From NCBI RefSeq assembly GCF_003437535.1, contig NZ_QSQT01000010.1, forward strand, positions 61,791 through 125,790: a DNA stretch of 64,000 nt, read 5' to 3'. Position 1 is the stretch's first letter; every line of letters starts with the position of its first letter. The stretch comes from Phocaeicola plebeius (GTDB taxonomy: Bacteria; Bacteroidota; Bacteroidia; Bacteroidales; Bacteroidaceae). The notes beneath the pieces are model-generated. The model saw nothing but the letters and a program-made list of their open reading frames with translations, searched no databases and was not told the DNA's origin. Below are positions 33,529 through 42,742 of this stretch, in pieces. Made by a program: the position numbers and the translations under genes.

Positions 33529-35118
33529 ATGAAAACAAATGCATTTTTTCAATTGTTTGTGGCGGTGGTCTGTGTGATGTGTGTTGGTTGTACAGGCAAG
33601 CGTAAGGCACAACCGGTAGATGTTCTGGCAAAGGAGACTCCTCCAGCAGTACAGAGTCCGGAAGTAACGGATGATACGCTTGCAGCAGAGGAGCCGGATA
33701 CGGAAACTTCTACAGACACTCCGCCTCAACCGGTGGCGATGGTGCTGGAACCGGTGGTACGGGATATTCCTGTCGGCCGTCCTCTTTCTGCGGATTCGCT
33801 TTATATGCATACAGAATATGATTATTATCCTGTAGCGACTTCCAAAGTCAAGGTCTTCATTACCAGTCGTGCGAACCGGGAATATGACAGTGGAGAAGGG
33901 TACAGTCTGGTATATTACAATGAAGCACTAAAGCAATGGGAACCTCAGCCTACCAATCCGATAATCAACGATGTATTGTGGGTGTTTACGCCCGATTATC
34001 CTACAGACCGGCAGACTATTCAATTTTATACGGACAAGAACCGTCCCGGCAGGTATCGCATTTACAAATCATTCAACCGTAATACATGTACGGCATACGC
34101 GGAGTTTGAACTCGTATCCAAGGCTCAGCATCGGAAACTGCTTGACAAAATTAGCCAGTATGGGAAGGAACATCCCAAGGACCGTGTCATAGAAAACTTG
34201 AATACTTCGTTTTTTCGGGACAATGACACGTTGTATATGTCGTGGATGGTGAACTCGGAGGCATTGCAGAAAGAGTTCCGGCAGAAGGTGCTGAATTATG
34301 CGGCAATCGTAGTGAACGACGGAAAAGAGGATGTAGCTACTTATTTTACTCAACCGATGTGTACGGATACTTTCGGCATCAAGATGTACACGGAGAAGGC
34401 GGTGTATCCGCTGAATACGGAATCTGTGGCGGTGAGAATCGTAAACCGGAGCGGGCGGAGCATCTCAATGGGGTCGCCGTACCGAGTGCTTCGGAAGGAG
34501 GGAGAAAAATGGCTGTCTTTACCGAGAGCAACAGTTTGGACACTTGAAGAACGTATTCTTCCATCCAATAAGATTTATCCCTTTTCTGCCAGTTTGTATA
34601 CGTCACTCCGTATGCTTACGCCGGGCATCTATCGTGTGGTGAAGAAAATGGATATTGGGGATAATTATCACGACTGGTATTTTGCGGCGGAATTCCGGAT
34701 TGGCCACAAGGTGGAAGAACGGGATGCTTCGGACAAGGAGCCTTCTTCAAAGCCTTTGCAGGAAGTGGCAGAGGAAAAGGATCTGGATATTGCGTATGAC
34801 GAGGTAGAGGAGATGCCGGAGTTTCCCGGGGGCATGTCGGCCTTGATGGATTTTATTCGGAAGAATCTGAACTATGACAAATCGCTTGTGCCTGAAACGG
34901 TTGTAATTCCTCGAGTCATCGTGCAGTTTGTGATAGATGAGGAAGGAAACATTATTCATCCGGTGGTGCTGCGGGGAGTGAATCCGGCATTGGACGAAGA
35001 GGCTCTTCGGGTAGTAAAGCTGATGCCGAAATGGAAACCGGGACGGCAAAGCGGAAAACCGGAGAAAGTGAGGTATGCCATTCCGGTTACTTTCGAGCGT
35101 GCCGCCAAAGTTTCTTGA
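33529..35118 (+). CDS. Lipoprotein with two Ig-like domains and a TonB C-terminal domain
   Basis: 529 residues. Lipobox VGC (Cys21), an acidic Pro-rich linker to about 85, an Ig-like domain (about 85-205, ending GRYRIYKSF), a second (about 275-400, GIYRVVKKM), and a TonB_C-like domain from about 425 (EEMPEFPGGMSALMDF, LMPKWKPGRQ). TonB-C domains normally belong to an inner-membrane energy transducer with an N-terminal helix; here the anchor is a lipid. Its target and topology are unknown. Confidence 0.75.
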   Translation: MKTNAFFQLFVAVVCVMCVGCTGKRKAQPVDVLAKETPPAVQSPEVTDDTLAAEEPDTETSTDTPPQPVAMVLEPVVRDIPVGRPLSADSLYMHTEYDYYPVATSKVKVFITSRANREYDSGEGYSLVYYNEALKQWEPQPTNPIINDVLWVFTPDYPTDRQTIQFYTDKNRPGRYRIYKSFNRNTCTAYAEFELVSKAQHRKLLDKISQYGKEHPKDRVIENLNTSFFRDNDTLYMSWMVNSEALQKEFRQKVLNYAAIVVNDGKEDVATYFTQPMCTDTFGIKMYTEKAVYPLNTESVAVRIVNRSGRSISMGSPYRVLRKEGEKWLSLPRATVWTLEERILPSNKIYPFSASLYTSLRMLTPGIYRVVKKMDIGDNYHDWYFAAEFRIGHKVEERDASDKEPSSKPLQEVAEEKDLDIAYDEVEEMPEFPGGMSALMDFIRKNLNYDKSLVPETVVIPRVIVQFVIDEEGNIIHPVVLRGVNPALDEEALRVVKLMPKWKPGRQSGKPEKVRYAIPVTFERAAKVS

Positions 35119-35232
35119 TTTTATCGGGGTGGTTTAGACAAATAAGTCTGTCAGAAATAATTATTTCTTTCTCAAAAAGTCGTTTTTAGGTAAGTTTTTG
35201 TATCTTTACGCTTGTAATCAAAACAAATGCCT

Positions 35233-35409
35233 ATGAAAATGAAACCGTTGTTATGGAGCTTGGTGGTCACAGCCGTAGTGTGCAGTCTCTGTCTGTTCGT
35301 CACACAATGGATGGGCCTTGCCGATGATTGGCGCATCTTTGTGAGCGTATTCTTGGGGGTACTGTTGGGAAACGGTTGTAACCGGTGGTTGCAGCGTGCA
35401 GCTCATTGA
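35233..35409 (+). CDS. Small two-helix membrane protein
   Basis: 58 residues from ATG 35233 (MKMKPLLWSLVVTAVVC); ATG 35227 is also possible. Helices at about 5-24 and 33-50 with a short acidic loop (WMGLADDW). It has its own promoter-like sequence (TATCTTTA near 35207) and is followed by a strong terminator. Family not recognised. Confidence 0.6.
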   Translation: MKMKPLLWSLVVTAVVCSLCLFVTQWMGLADDWRIFVSVFLGVLLGNGCNRWLQRAAH

Positions 35410-35410
35410 A

Positions 35411-35452
35411 AAATTCTCAGGCAAGCGGAATACTTACCTGAGAATTTCTTTT
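35411..35452. terminator. Bidirectional terminator
   Basis: AAATTCTCAGG (35411-35421) and CCTGAGAATTT (35433-35444) with a short loop, then TCTTTTTT. It lies between convergent genes and can serve the small membrane protein and the outer-membrane protein at 35454. Confidence 0.8.
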
Positions 35453-35453
35453 T

Positions 35454-37559
35454 TCATCGGATAATCCCCGTGTCACTGTCCTTCAGCTGGATGGAGCGGT
35501 TGACAGCGCGGAACTTGCGTCCTTTAGTCAGTCGCCACGTTACGGTCAGGTTGACGAGGTTACAGGCGTCGCGACTGTAGAGGGCAGTGGTTTTCTGGAG
35601 GTTCCGGTTCAGGACTTCCGATTCGAACATTTTGTATTTGTGTTGAAAGGGCTGTTGCCAGATAAGGGCAAACTGCCAGTCTTTGTAGCTGTAGGCGGCC
35701 TTCATGGCGATGTCGCCTCCGCTGTAGCCTTTGGTTTCCCCTTCCAGGAAGCGGGAGCCGTTGTCGGCGTAGGCATGGAGGGAGAGGTTGCCCAGGTAGG
35801 CGTTGACGGCCCCTGTGAAGAAGTAGGACGTGTAGCAGTGCGTGTAGTCCTGGCCGAAGTTGAAGCAGCGGAACAGTCCCCCGTAGGCCGTGACGGAGAG
35901 CTTTTCCGGCATCAGCCAGTAGCTTGCATAGGCCATGGCGTGCAGGGCGTCAATCTCTTTCTGGTTGCGCTGGGTATAGATGAACCGGTCGTCGGACGTG
36001 CGTTCGTACACCGCCATGTTGGGGTGAGGACATTTCTTGTAGAAGCCTTGCGCATAGGCTTGCAGGCGGGTGTTGTTGTACGACAGCCGGAGGGTGTGAT
36101 ACGTCTCCCGGTTGGGCTTGAGGTCTGGACTACCTACGGTCCATTCCATGCGGTTGGTGCGAATGGCGGCATCGCTGATCATGGCCACCCGTGAGGTGCG
36201 TTCGTTCAGCTGGAAATTGTAACTCAGTTGCAGGGAGTGGGTGAAGTTGTAGTTCAGGGCTGCTTTCGGACAGAAACTCCAGTAATCGTACGAATGGGCT
36301 TGCTGACGGTAGTGCAGGTAGCTGCCTCCGATGCCTGCCGAGTAGCGGAGCTTGTCCCACGTTCCCTTGATTTCGGAGAACAGATACACGCGGTTGTGGT
36401 GCATGGGGGTGACGGAAGAAACATCGCCCGTGTATTCATTGTTCGTGTATTTCTGGTTGTAGTTGAGGCCGGCAGAAAGGGTAAAGGGCTTCAACCGGTT
36501 TTCATAGATGGCTTCGCTCAGCAGGGAGTAGGTGCGTCCGTCCACATTGTAACGGTAAGGCGAACCTTCGTCGTAACTGTCGGAGGATTGGGTGCCGATG
36601 TATGTGCCCACGGCATTGAGGGTAAGCGACTGCCGGGGGGTGAACTGCTGGAAGTAGTAGAGGTCGAGCACCGGACTGCTGCTCTGGCTTTGTTGCTGTT
36701 CGAGGGCGGTGTATGTCTGTGCCCCGTCTACAATCTGTTTCTGACTGAAATCGCCCGGCACGTGACTGAAGTCGCCGCTCAGTGAAGCCTGAAACACGTA
36801 GCGGCTGGAGTCGGCCAGGTTGTAGGTCAGTTTCATCTGGTTGCTCAGACTCCGGTTGCGCGAAGCGAGGTCGTTGCGCTGGATGGTATAAATGGAGCCG
36901 TCGTTCAGATGATAGTATGCGGTTTCCTCCGTCCGTATTCCTTTAAAATCCCGGTAGCCGAAGCTGTAGTTCAGCGACAGCTCACTCTTTCCTGTGTTCC
37001 ATTTGCCGTACACCGTGTAATCGCCGTCGCGGGTAGTCAGTGCCTGGGTGAGCGAGGTTCCTAAAGTATATCCGTTGTCCGCCCGTCGGGTAGTGATGTC
37101 AATGACGTAGGCAATGCCGTCGCCATAGCGCACGCCGGGGTTGTCGATGAAGTCAATCTTGCGGATGCTTTTCGGGTCGAGCGACAGCATCTCTGCCTTG
37201 TCTGCAATGATGCCGTTGATACGAATCTGTACGCCTCCCCGCTGGTCGATGGCCGAGATGCTGTGGCCCACCTCGTCCACACGGATATTCGGTAAGGTGA
37301 GTTGCTGGAGCAGACTGTAGCCTGAGCGGGAAGAAGCTTTCTGCTGTTCGGAGGGGTAGAGTAGCAGACCGTCGGTCTTGTGGATAATCCGGTCGGCTTT
37401 GACTTCCACTTCGCCTAGTTCCACGGTGGGTTCTACTTCCTGCGCGAGAGTGGGGAGGGCCAGCAATAAAAGAAGAAAGATGCTGGCCAGAAATCGGGAG
37501 ATGGTCAGCAGAAGCCGACTTTCGGTCTCCTGCTGGAAAAGTAATCTGAGTGTGTTCAT
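35454..37559 (-). CDS. Outer-membrane beta-barrel protein with TonB-receptor-like plug
   Basis: 701 residues with a signal peptide ending near TLAQ (residue 40). A plug-like N-terminal region (about 70-155, QRGGVQIRINGIIADKAEML, DFIDNPGVRYGDGIAYVIDI) is followed by many amphipathic strands to the C-terminus. This is the outer-membrane beta-barrel family common in Bacteroidota, short relative to SusC proteins, with no carboxypeptidase-like domain. It follows a membrane-bound transcription regulator by 91 nt on the same strand, which probably controls it. Ligand unknown. Confidence 0.82.
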   Translation of the reverse strand: MNTLRLLFQQETESRLLLTISRFLASIFLLLLLALPTLAQEVEPTVELGEVEVKADRIIHKTDGLLLYPSEQQKASSRSGYSLLQQLTLPNIRVDEVGHSISAIDQRGGVQIRINGIIADKAEMLSLDPKSIRKIDFIDNPGVRYGDGIAYVIDITTRRADNGYTLGTSLTQALTTRDGDYTVYGKWNTGKSELSLNYSFGYRDFKGIRTEETAYYHLNDGSIYTIQRNDLASRNRSLSNQMKLTYNLADSSRYVFQASLSGDFSHVPGDFSQKQIVDGAQTYTALEQQQSQSSSPVLDLYYFQQFTPRQSLTLNAVGTYIGTQSSDSYDEGSPYRYNVDGRTYSLLSEAIYENRLKPFTLSAGLNYNQKYTNNEYTGDVSSVTPMHHNRVYLFSEIKGTWDKLRYSAGIGGSYLHYRQQAHSYDYWSFCPKAALNYNFTHSLQLSYNFQLNERTSRVAMISDAAIRTNRMEWTVGSPDLKPNRETYHTLRLSYNNTRLQAYAQGFYKKCPHPNMAVYERTSDDRFIYTQRNQKEIDALHAMAYASYWLMPEKLSVTAYGGLFRCFNFGQDYTHCYTSYFFTGAVNAYLGNLSLHAYADNGSRFLEGETKGYSGGDIAMKAAYSYKDWQFALIWQQPFQHKYKMFESEVLNRNLQKTTALYSRDACNLVNLTVTWRLTKGRKFRAVNRSIQLKDSDTGIIR

Positions 37560-37650
37560 TTGTTCCTGTGTGTAAATTTCAGGAACAAAAGTAGGAGGCT
37601 GTCACGAAGGCGTCAAAAACCGACGCTGACATTTGCCTGACAATTCGCTG

Positions 37651-38547
37651 TCAGCTTTTCAATTCGTTGATTTCCAGTGAATAGTTTCGTCCTCTGTCGG
37701 CCACGATTTTCAGCTGCGTATGCTCCTCCACAATGGGTTTCAACCGGCGGATAAGGGTGTAGAGCGTATCGTTGGCATCGTCTTTCTTGGGCCAGAGTGT
37801 CGCACAGATTTCCTCTTTCGAAATGGAGTGGGAAGGTGACTGCCAGAACAGCCGCATCAGTTGCTGTTGCATGGGGGTGAAGCGGATAGGCGTGTGGTCG
37901 GCGCCGTAGAAACGGTCGTCTGCATCCGAATACGTCAATCCCCCGAAATCTTCGGCAGATTGTGTACCATCTTCAGCCGGTTGTCCGCATCCTTCTACGG
38001 GTTGCAGCACCAGATTCTCTTTCTCTCTTCTCCGTAAGTACAGCATCGAGCCGATGGCCCAGAGGATAGCCGCTGCCATCAGTCCGGCAGGCAAGCGCTG
38101 GTCGGACATGCCGAATACGGCCGCTGCCGACAGACGGGTATAGCCTTTCAGGGCCAGTGTCTCGCCTGCGTGTTCGTTTCTTATCATCAGTGTATCGCTG
38201 TAGATGGCCTGTTCATCCGTCGAACCGCCCTGATATTCCTTGTCCACCACGTCGAACGTGAGGAAAGAGGTTTCCTTCAGTCGCCGGTTCTTCAGGTGTC
38301 GGCAGAACCGTTCATCGGACACGGCAATCAGTACCTGTCCGCGCGAAGTACGCCGGAGCTGCTTGTATGCCCGTATCGTATCTTGTGTCACAATGGACTC
38401 CTTCTTTTCCAGTAAAGTCAGTGCCAGTGCCTGATTCAGGTCGGCTGTTATTTCGTTTCGTGTCACGTGGTAGTTATGGCGTCCGGCTAGCAGGGAAGTC
38501 AGCATCAGCGCCAGAAACACGGTGACGGATAGTAGTCTGCGATTCAT
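37651..38547 (-). CDS. ToxR-like membrane-anchored winged-helix regulator
   Basis: 299 codons from ATG 38547 (MNRRLLSVTVFLALMLTSLL); the frame is open to 38655. An N-terminal membrane helix (5-22), a periplasmic domain (about 25-150), a second helix (about 152-172) and a cytoplasmic OmpR/PhoB-type winged helix at the C-terminus (about 205-295, FTPMQQQLMRLFW, ISKEEICATLWP). The order is inverted relative to ToxR, whose DNA-binding domain is N-terminal. It lies upstream of the outer-membrane barrel gene and probably links a periplasmic signal to its expression. Confidence 0.78.
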   Translation of the reverse strand: MNRRLLSVTVFLALMLTSLLAGRHNYHVTRNEITADLNQALALTLLEKKESIVTQDTIRAYKQLRRTSRGQVLIAVSDERFCRHLKNRRLKETSFLTFDVVDKEYQGGSTDEQAIYSDTLMIRNEHAGETLALKGYTRLSAAAVFGMSDQRLPAGLMAAAILWAIGSMLYLRRREKENLVLQPVEGCGQPAEDGTQSAEDFGGLTYSDADDRFYGADHTPIRFTPMQQQLMRLFWQSPSHSISKEEICATLWPKKDDANDTLYTLIRRLKPIVEEHTQLKIVADRGRNYSLEINELKS

Positions 38548-38623
38548 AAATATCGGGTTTGGTTTCTGCAAATGTAATGAATTCTGTGCTTCCTCTTTCT
38601 TATGGCGGATGAAAAATATTGTA

Positions 38624-39532
38624 TTATTTATACTCCGTTTTGCTCCGGTATTCATTTGGAGTCATTCCGGTGGCTTTCTTGAATACACGAGTGAAGTGCT
38701 GCGGGTACTGGAAACCGAGTTGATAGGCTATCTGACTGATGGACTCCGAGGGGAGAAGCAGCTGTTCTTTGGCGATGCTGATAATTTTGTCTTGTATATA
38801 TTCCAGGGCGGTTCTGCCTGTTTCTTTTTTGATAAGGTCGCCAAAATAGTTGGTTGACAGGCAAAGTTCGCTTGCGCAGTGTTTCACACTGGGCAATCCC
38901 TTTTGTGCGGCATTGTCTCCCGTGAAATATTGGTCCAGGAATGTTTCGAAACGGGTTAGAATGTCGCGGTGGGCATCCTGGCGGGTGATGAACTGTCTTT
39001 CGTAGAAGCGCAGGCAATAGTTGAGCAACAACTCGATATGGTTGGCAATCAGCCGTTTGCTCATCCTGTCCACACTGTGTTGCAATTCCTCCTGAATGTT
39101 CTGCAGGCAGTCGATGAAGGTATGTCGTTCCCGTTCCGAGAGGTGCAAGGCTTCGTTTACTTCATACGAGAAGAACGTGTATTCCTTGATAGTGCGTCCG
39201 AGGTTGGTGCCGCGAATCAGGTCGGGATGAAAGCACAGCGCATAGCCTTGCGGCTGGAACGTTTCGCCCGTATCTTCTATGCCGATCACTTGTCCGGGTG
39301 CCAGACAGACCACCGAGCCTTTCTGGTAATCGTATCGCTGGCGGCCGTAAATCAGGTCGCAGTTCTTTTCGTCTTTCAGAAAAATCACGTAAAAGCTGAA
39401 CGTATGCCGCATGTGGTGCATCGGTTTGGCCTGTGAAAGATCAATCACGCTGACCAGCGGATGCAGAGTTTCTACGCCGAGCATGTCGTCGTACTCCGTA
39501 ACGGTTTCGATGTTTAATAAGGATGTTTTCAT
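38624..39532 (-). CDS. AraC-family transcription regulator
   Basis: 302 residues from ATG 39532 (MKTSLLNIETVTEYD). The N-terminal half is a cupin-like sensor domain (SFYVIFLKDEKN, LAPGQVIGIED), the C-terminal 100 residues carry two helix-turn-helix units (LSTNYFGDLIKKETG, ISQIAYQLGFQYPQHFTRVF). It is divergent from the four-gene operon at 39700-42665, which is its likely target. The frame is open to 39640 but that part overlaps the promoter. Confidence 0.92.
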   Translation of the reverse strand: MKTSLLNIETVTEYDDMLGVETLHPLVSVIDLSQAKPMHHMRHTFSFYVIFLKDEKNCDLIYGRQRYDYQKGSVVCLAPGQVIGIEDTGETFQPQGYALCFHPDLIRGTNLGRTIKEYTFFSYEVNEALHLSERERHTFIDCLQNIQEELQHSVDRMSKRLIANHIELLLNYCLRFYERQFITRQDAHRDILTRFETFLDQYFTGDNAAQKGLPSVKHCASELCLSTNYFGDLIKKETGRTALEYIQDKIISIAKEQLLLPSESISQIAYQLGFQYPQHFTRVFKKATGMTPNEYRSKTEYK

Positions 39533-39553
39533 CGTTTCTACTGTTTCTGACGA

Positions 39554-39667
39554 CAAAAGTACGAAAGGATTCCGGTTTTTGGTTTTCGTTGTTCCTGAAA
39601 TCCGTGTTTTCATGCAGGGATTCTGTGTTTTGTATAACAACGGATAAAATGGTACGGATTACTTTTG
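39554..39667. promoter_or_regulatory. Divergent promoter region of the AraC regulator and its operon
   Basis: Two -7 boxes TACTTTTG point outward: minus strand at plus 39554-39561 for the regulator and plus strand at 39660-39667 for the operon. Neither has a clear -33 TTTG at the normal distance, which would fit activator-dependent promoters. Confidence 0.55.
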
Positions 39668-39699
39668 CCATAACATTAACAGATAAATAGTATAGAACT

Positions 39700-40134
39700 A
39701 TGACACAGGAAATGGAGAGCCGTATGGCTTTGAAAGATTTAGTGGACCGTTATGCGACGGAATCGGATAAAAACAATCAGGATTACTATCGTAACCTGTT
39801 TCGTCCTGATGTGAAGTTGAAAGTGTATATGGGAGACAAACAGATTATGGATATCCATAATGTGGAAGATATGATTGCACAATACAAGGCATTCGGAGCT
39901 GCCAAGGCTTCGTTTCATCAAAACGGTCAGCAGGTAGTTGACTTTGTGGACGATACGCATGCCACGGGTATCTGTTATGCCATTGCAACGCTTGTGACGG
40001 AAGCAGATGGAAACGACCGGTTGACGATGTATGCCGTACGTTATTATGATAAATATGTGAAAGTGGATGGCCGCTGGTGGATTGCCGAACGGGAACAGCA
40101 TTTTGTGTATGCAGCAGTTCCTCCATTGGTTTAA
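39700..40134 (+). CDS. SnoaL/NTF2-like protein
   Basis: 144 residues of the NTF2-like cone fold: helical start (LKDLVDRYATESDKNNQDYY), then strands ending in VDGRWWIAEREQHFVY. Such proteins are isomerases, hydratases or small-ligand binders; the catalytic role is not readable here. It is the first gene of the AraC-divergent operon. Confidence 0.85.
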   Translation: MTQEMESRMALKDLVDRYATESDKNNQDYYRNLFRPDVKLKVYMGDKQIMDIHNVEDMIAQYKAFGAAKASFHQNGQQVVDFVDDTHATGICYAIATLVTEADGNDRLTMYAVRYYDKYVKVDGRWWIAEREQHFVYAAVPPLV

Positions 40135-40154
40135 CTGATATAAACGGAGTAAAG

Positions 40155-41204
40155 ATGAAAAAGATTTTTTTATTTGTCTGGATGGGACTTTGTGCTATTG
40201 CGGGAGTGCAGGCGCAGGAACAGCATGACGGCTTGCCCGGCGTACCGCAGACAGAAGCATATGTGGTGACACCCGTTGATACGACCAGCGGGGTGACCGT
40301 CCGCAAGGTCTCTTTTTTACGCAGTAACCAGATTGTGCTGGTGGGCAATTTGTTCTTGCCAAAGAACTTCGATGGTTCGCAGCGCTATCCGGCTATTCTC
40401 TGTATTCATCCTGCGGGAAGTGTGAAGGAACAATCGGCCGGACTGTATGCGTATCGGTTGGCGGAGAACGGTTTCGTGACTCTGGCTTTCGATGCGGCTT
40501 ATGCCGGTGAAAGCGGGGGAACGCCTCATTGGTCGGAAGCACCTTATGAGCGTGTGGAAGATATTCGCTATGCCGTGGATTACCTGGTGACTCTTCCGTT
40601 TGTGGATGAGCATCGTATCGGAGCGTTGGGCTTGTGTGCTGGAGGAGGATATGTCATTGCTACGGCTCCTACCGAGCGTCGTATTCGTGCCGTAGCCGGA
40701 GTGAGTGCGGCCGATATCGGTGCAGCCAACCGGGAAAGCTGGTTGCGTGGCCGTACGGTGGAAGAACAGATAAAGTTGCTGGAAGACGTATCGGCACAAC
40801 GTACCCGTGAAGCACGGGGTGCGGAACTGATGAAGGTGTATATGTGTCCTGAACCGACCGAAGAAACGGCCCCTTCTTTCCGTGAGGGATATGAGTATTA
40901 CCGTACTTCCCGTGCCTGGCATCCTCGGGCCGATAACTTCTACCTGCGCAGGAGTCAGGCTACCAAGATGGCTTTTTCTGCCATCGAAAACAGTTATCTG
41001 CTGACACAACCTGTCTTGCTGGTGGTAGGAGATAAGGCTGATTCCGAATGGCAGACAACACGTTTTTATCAGGCTTTGCCGGGAAAAGACAAGGAGGTGT
41101 TTGTCGTTGCAGGTTATTCTCATATCGACCTTTATGACAAGCCGGGAGCGGTTGGTCCGGCAGTGCAGAAACTGACGGATTTCTTTAAACGGACCTTGCA
41201 ATAA
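40155..41204 (+). CDS. Secreted alpha/beta hydrolase, dienelactone-hydrolase-like
   Basis: 349 residues from ATG 40155 with a signal peptide ending near VQAQ. The nucleophile elbow reads GLCAGG with Cys161 in place of Ser; Asp in GDKAD and His in GYSHIDLYD complete the triad. Cys nucleophiles are typical of dienelactone hydrolases. The protein would be periplasmic. It sits 20 nt after the NTF2-like gene and 4 nt before a flavodoxin-like gene. Confidence 0.85.
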   Translation: MKKIFLFVWMGLCAIAGVQAQEQHDGLPGVPQTEAYVVTPVDTTSGVTVRKVSFLRSNQIVLVGNLFLPKNFDGSQRYPAILCIHPAGSVKEQSAGLYAYRLAENGFVTLAFDAAYAGESGGTPHWSEAPYERVEDIRYAVDYLVTLPFVDEHRIGALGLCAGGGYVIATAPTERRIRAVAGVSAADIGAANRESWLRGRTVEEQIKLLEDVSAQRTREARGAELMKVYMCPEPTEETAPSFREGYEYYRTSRAWHPRADNFYLRRSQATKMAFSAIENSYLLTQPVLLVVGDKADSEWQTTRFYQALPGKDKEVFVVAGYSHIDLYDKPGAVGPAVQKLTDFFKRTLQ

Positions 41205-41214
41205 AACAATGGAT

Positions 41215-41829
41215 ATGAAACATACATTAAGGATACTTGTCATGATGTGGCTGGCCATGTGGCAGTTCACTTCGTGTGCGCAGACTTCTCAAAAAAAGCA
41301 GATTATGAATACAAAGAAAATTCTTGTGGCGTTCTTTTCCCGGGCGGGAGAGAACTATGAAGTAGGATACATTGAAAAGGGAAATACTCACATCCTTGCT
41401 GAAATGATAGCTGCCAAAACGGGTGGCACTCTTTTCCATATTGAACCGGTACGGCCTTATCCGGAAGATTATACGGAGTGTATAAAGGTGGCAAAAACAG
41501 AGCTTCACAACCAGGCTCGTCCGGCCGTGAAGGGAGATGTGGCGGTAGAAGACTATGACGTTATCTTTATTGGCTATCCTAACTGGTGGGGAGATATGCC
41601 GATGGCTGTCTATACGTTCATTGAGCGGCATGGCTGGAAGAACAAGACGGTCATCCCTTTCTGCACGCACGAAGGAAGCGGGCTTTCGGGGACAGAGCGC
41701 AAGTTGCAGCAGGCTTGTCAGGGGGCTACCCTATTGGAAGGGCTGGCCGTGAGAGGGTCTGTGGCACAGAACTCGCCTGAACAGGCACGGAAGAGTGTGG
41801 AACACTGGCTTCAGAAATTGAAATATTAA
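41215..41829 (+). CDS. Flavodoxin-like lipoprotein
   Basis: 204 residues from ATG 41215 (ATG 41209 is in frame). A lipoprotein-type signal with Cys near 21 (FTSC) precedes a flavodoxin domain: ILVAFFSRAGENY phosphate loop, YPNWWGDMP and CTHEGSGLSGT FMN-binding loops. Flavodoxins of this group bind FMN and reduce quinones or other acceptors. An internal ATG (MNTKKILVAFFS) could make a cytoplasmic form without the signal. Confidence 0.85.
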   Translation: MKHTLRILVMMWLAMWQFTSCAQTSQKKQIMNTKKILVAFFSRAGENYEVGYIEKGNTHILAEMIAAKTGGTLFHIEPVRPYPEDYTECIKVAKTELHNQARPAVKGDVAVEDYDVIFIGYPNWWGDMPMAVYTFIERHGWKNKTVIPFCTHEGSGLSGTERKLQQACQGATLLEGLAVRGSVAQNSPEQARKSVEHWLQKLKY

Positions 41830-41840
41830 AAGGAGACAAG

Positions 41841-42665
41841 ATGAAAAAAGAAGTAATGTTGCTTACGGGTGCCGGACAAATCGGTATGGCGATAGCTCGG
41901 CGGATGGGATATGGAATGAAGATTGTGGTCGGTGACAAGCGGATGGAGAATGCGCAGGCCGTGGCCGATACGATGAACCGTGCCGGATTTGATGTGCTTC
42001 CGGTGGAGATGGACTTGTCGTCGCGCACCTCCATTCTCGGACTGATTGAGACGGCGCAGCAATATGGAGAGATGGCCATGCTGGTCAATGCGGCAGGAGT
42101 GTCTCCTTCGCAAGCCTCGGTCGAGACCATTCTGAAAGTCGACTTGTACGGTACGGCGGTATTGCTGGAAGAAGTTGGGAAAGTTATCCGGCAGGGTGGA
42201 ACGGGTGTTACGATAGCCAGTCAATCTGGACACCGCTTGCCGGCCCTTGGTGCTGAAATCGATGCACAGCTGGCTTGCACACCAACGGAAGAATTGCTGA
42301 ATCTGGAGGTACTGCAACCCTCGCACATCCGCGATACGCTCCATGCCTACCAGCTGGCGAAACGTTGCAACGTGAAGCGCGTCATGGCGGAGGCAGTGAG
42401 ATGGGGTGAACGAGGTGCCCGTCTGAATTCCATTTCTCCAGGTATTATCGTCACCCCACTGGCACTTGACGAGTTCAACGGGGTGCGTGGGGAGTTCTAT
42501 AAAAAGATGTTTGCCCAGTGTCCGGCGCATCGTCCCGGCACGGCCGACGAGGTGGCGAATGTGGCTGAACTGTTGATGAGCAACCGGGGGGCCTTTATCA
42601 CCGGCTCTGATTTTCTGGTAGACGGAGGTGCTACGGCAGCTTATTTTTATGGCTCGAAAGAATGA
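41841..42665 (+). CDS. SDR-family oxidoreductase
   Basis: 274 residues. Rossmann cofactor loop TGAGQIGMA (9-17), NAAG segment and the catalytic Y-x3-K at Tyr170 and Lys174 (YQLAK), followed by SISPGIIVTP and a VDGGA C-terminal region. An NAD(P)-dependent dehydrogenase of unknown substrate. It is the last gene of the AraC-linked operon; SDR, flavodoxin and hydrolase together suggest processing of a small carbonyl or lactone compound, which is inference. Confidence 0.88.
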   Translation: MKKEVMLLTGAGQIGMAIARRMGYGMKIVVGDKRMENAQAVADTMNRAGFDVLPVEMDLSSRTSILGLIETAQQYGEMAMLVNAAGVSPSQASVETILKVDLYGTAVLLEEVGKVIRQGGTGVTIASQSGHRLPALGAEIDAQLACTPTEELLNLEVLQPSHIRDTLHAYQLAKRCNVKRVMAEAVRWGERGARLNSISPGIIVTPLALDEFNGVRGEFYKKMFAQCPAHRPGTADEVANVAELLMSNRGAFITGSDFLVDGGATAAYFYGSKE

Positions 42666-42742
42666 TAGAAATGTTTATGACTGATGGAGGAAGGTAAAAA
42701 TGAACTCAGTCTTCCATCAGCATTTTTATATAGGATTTTGAT

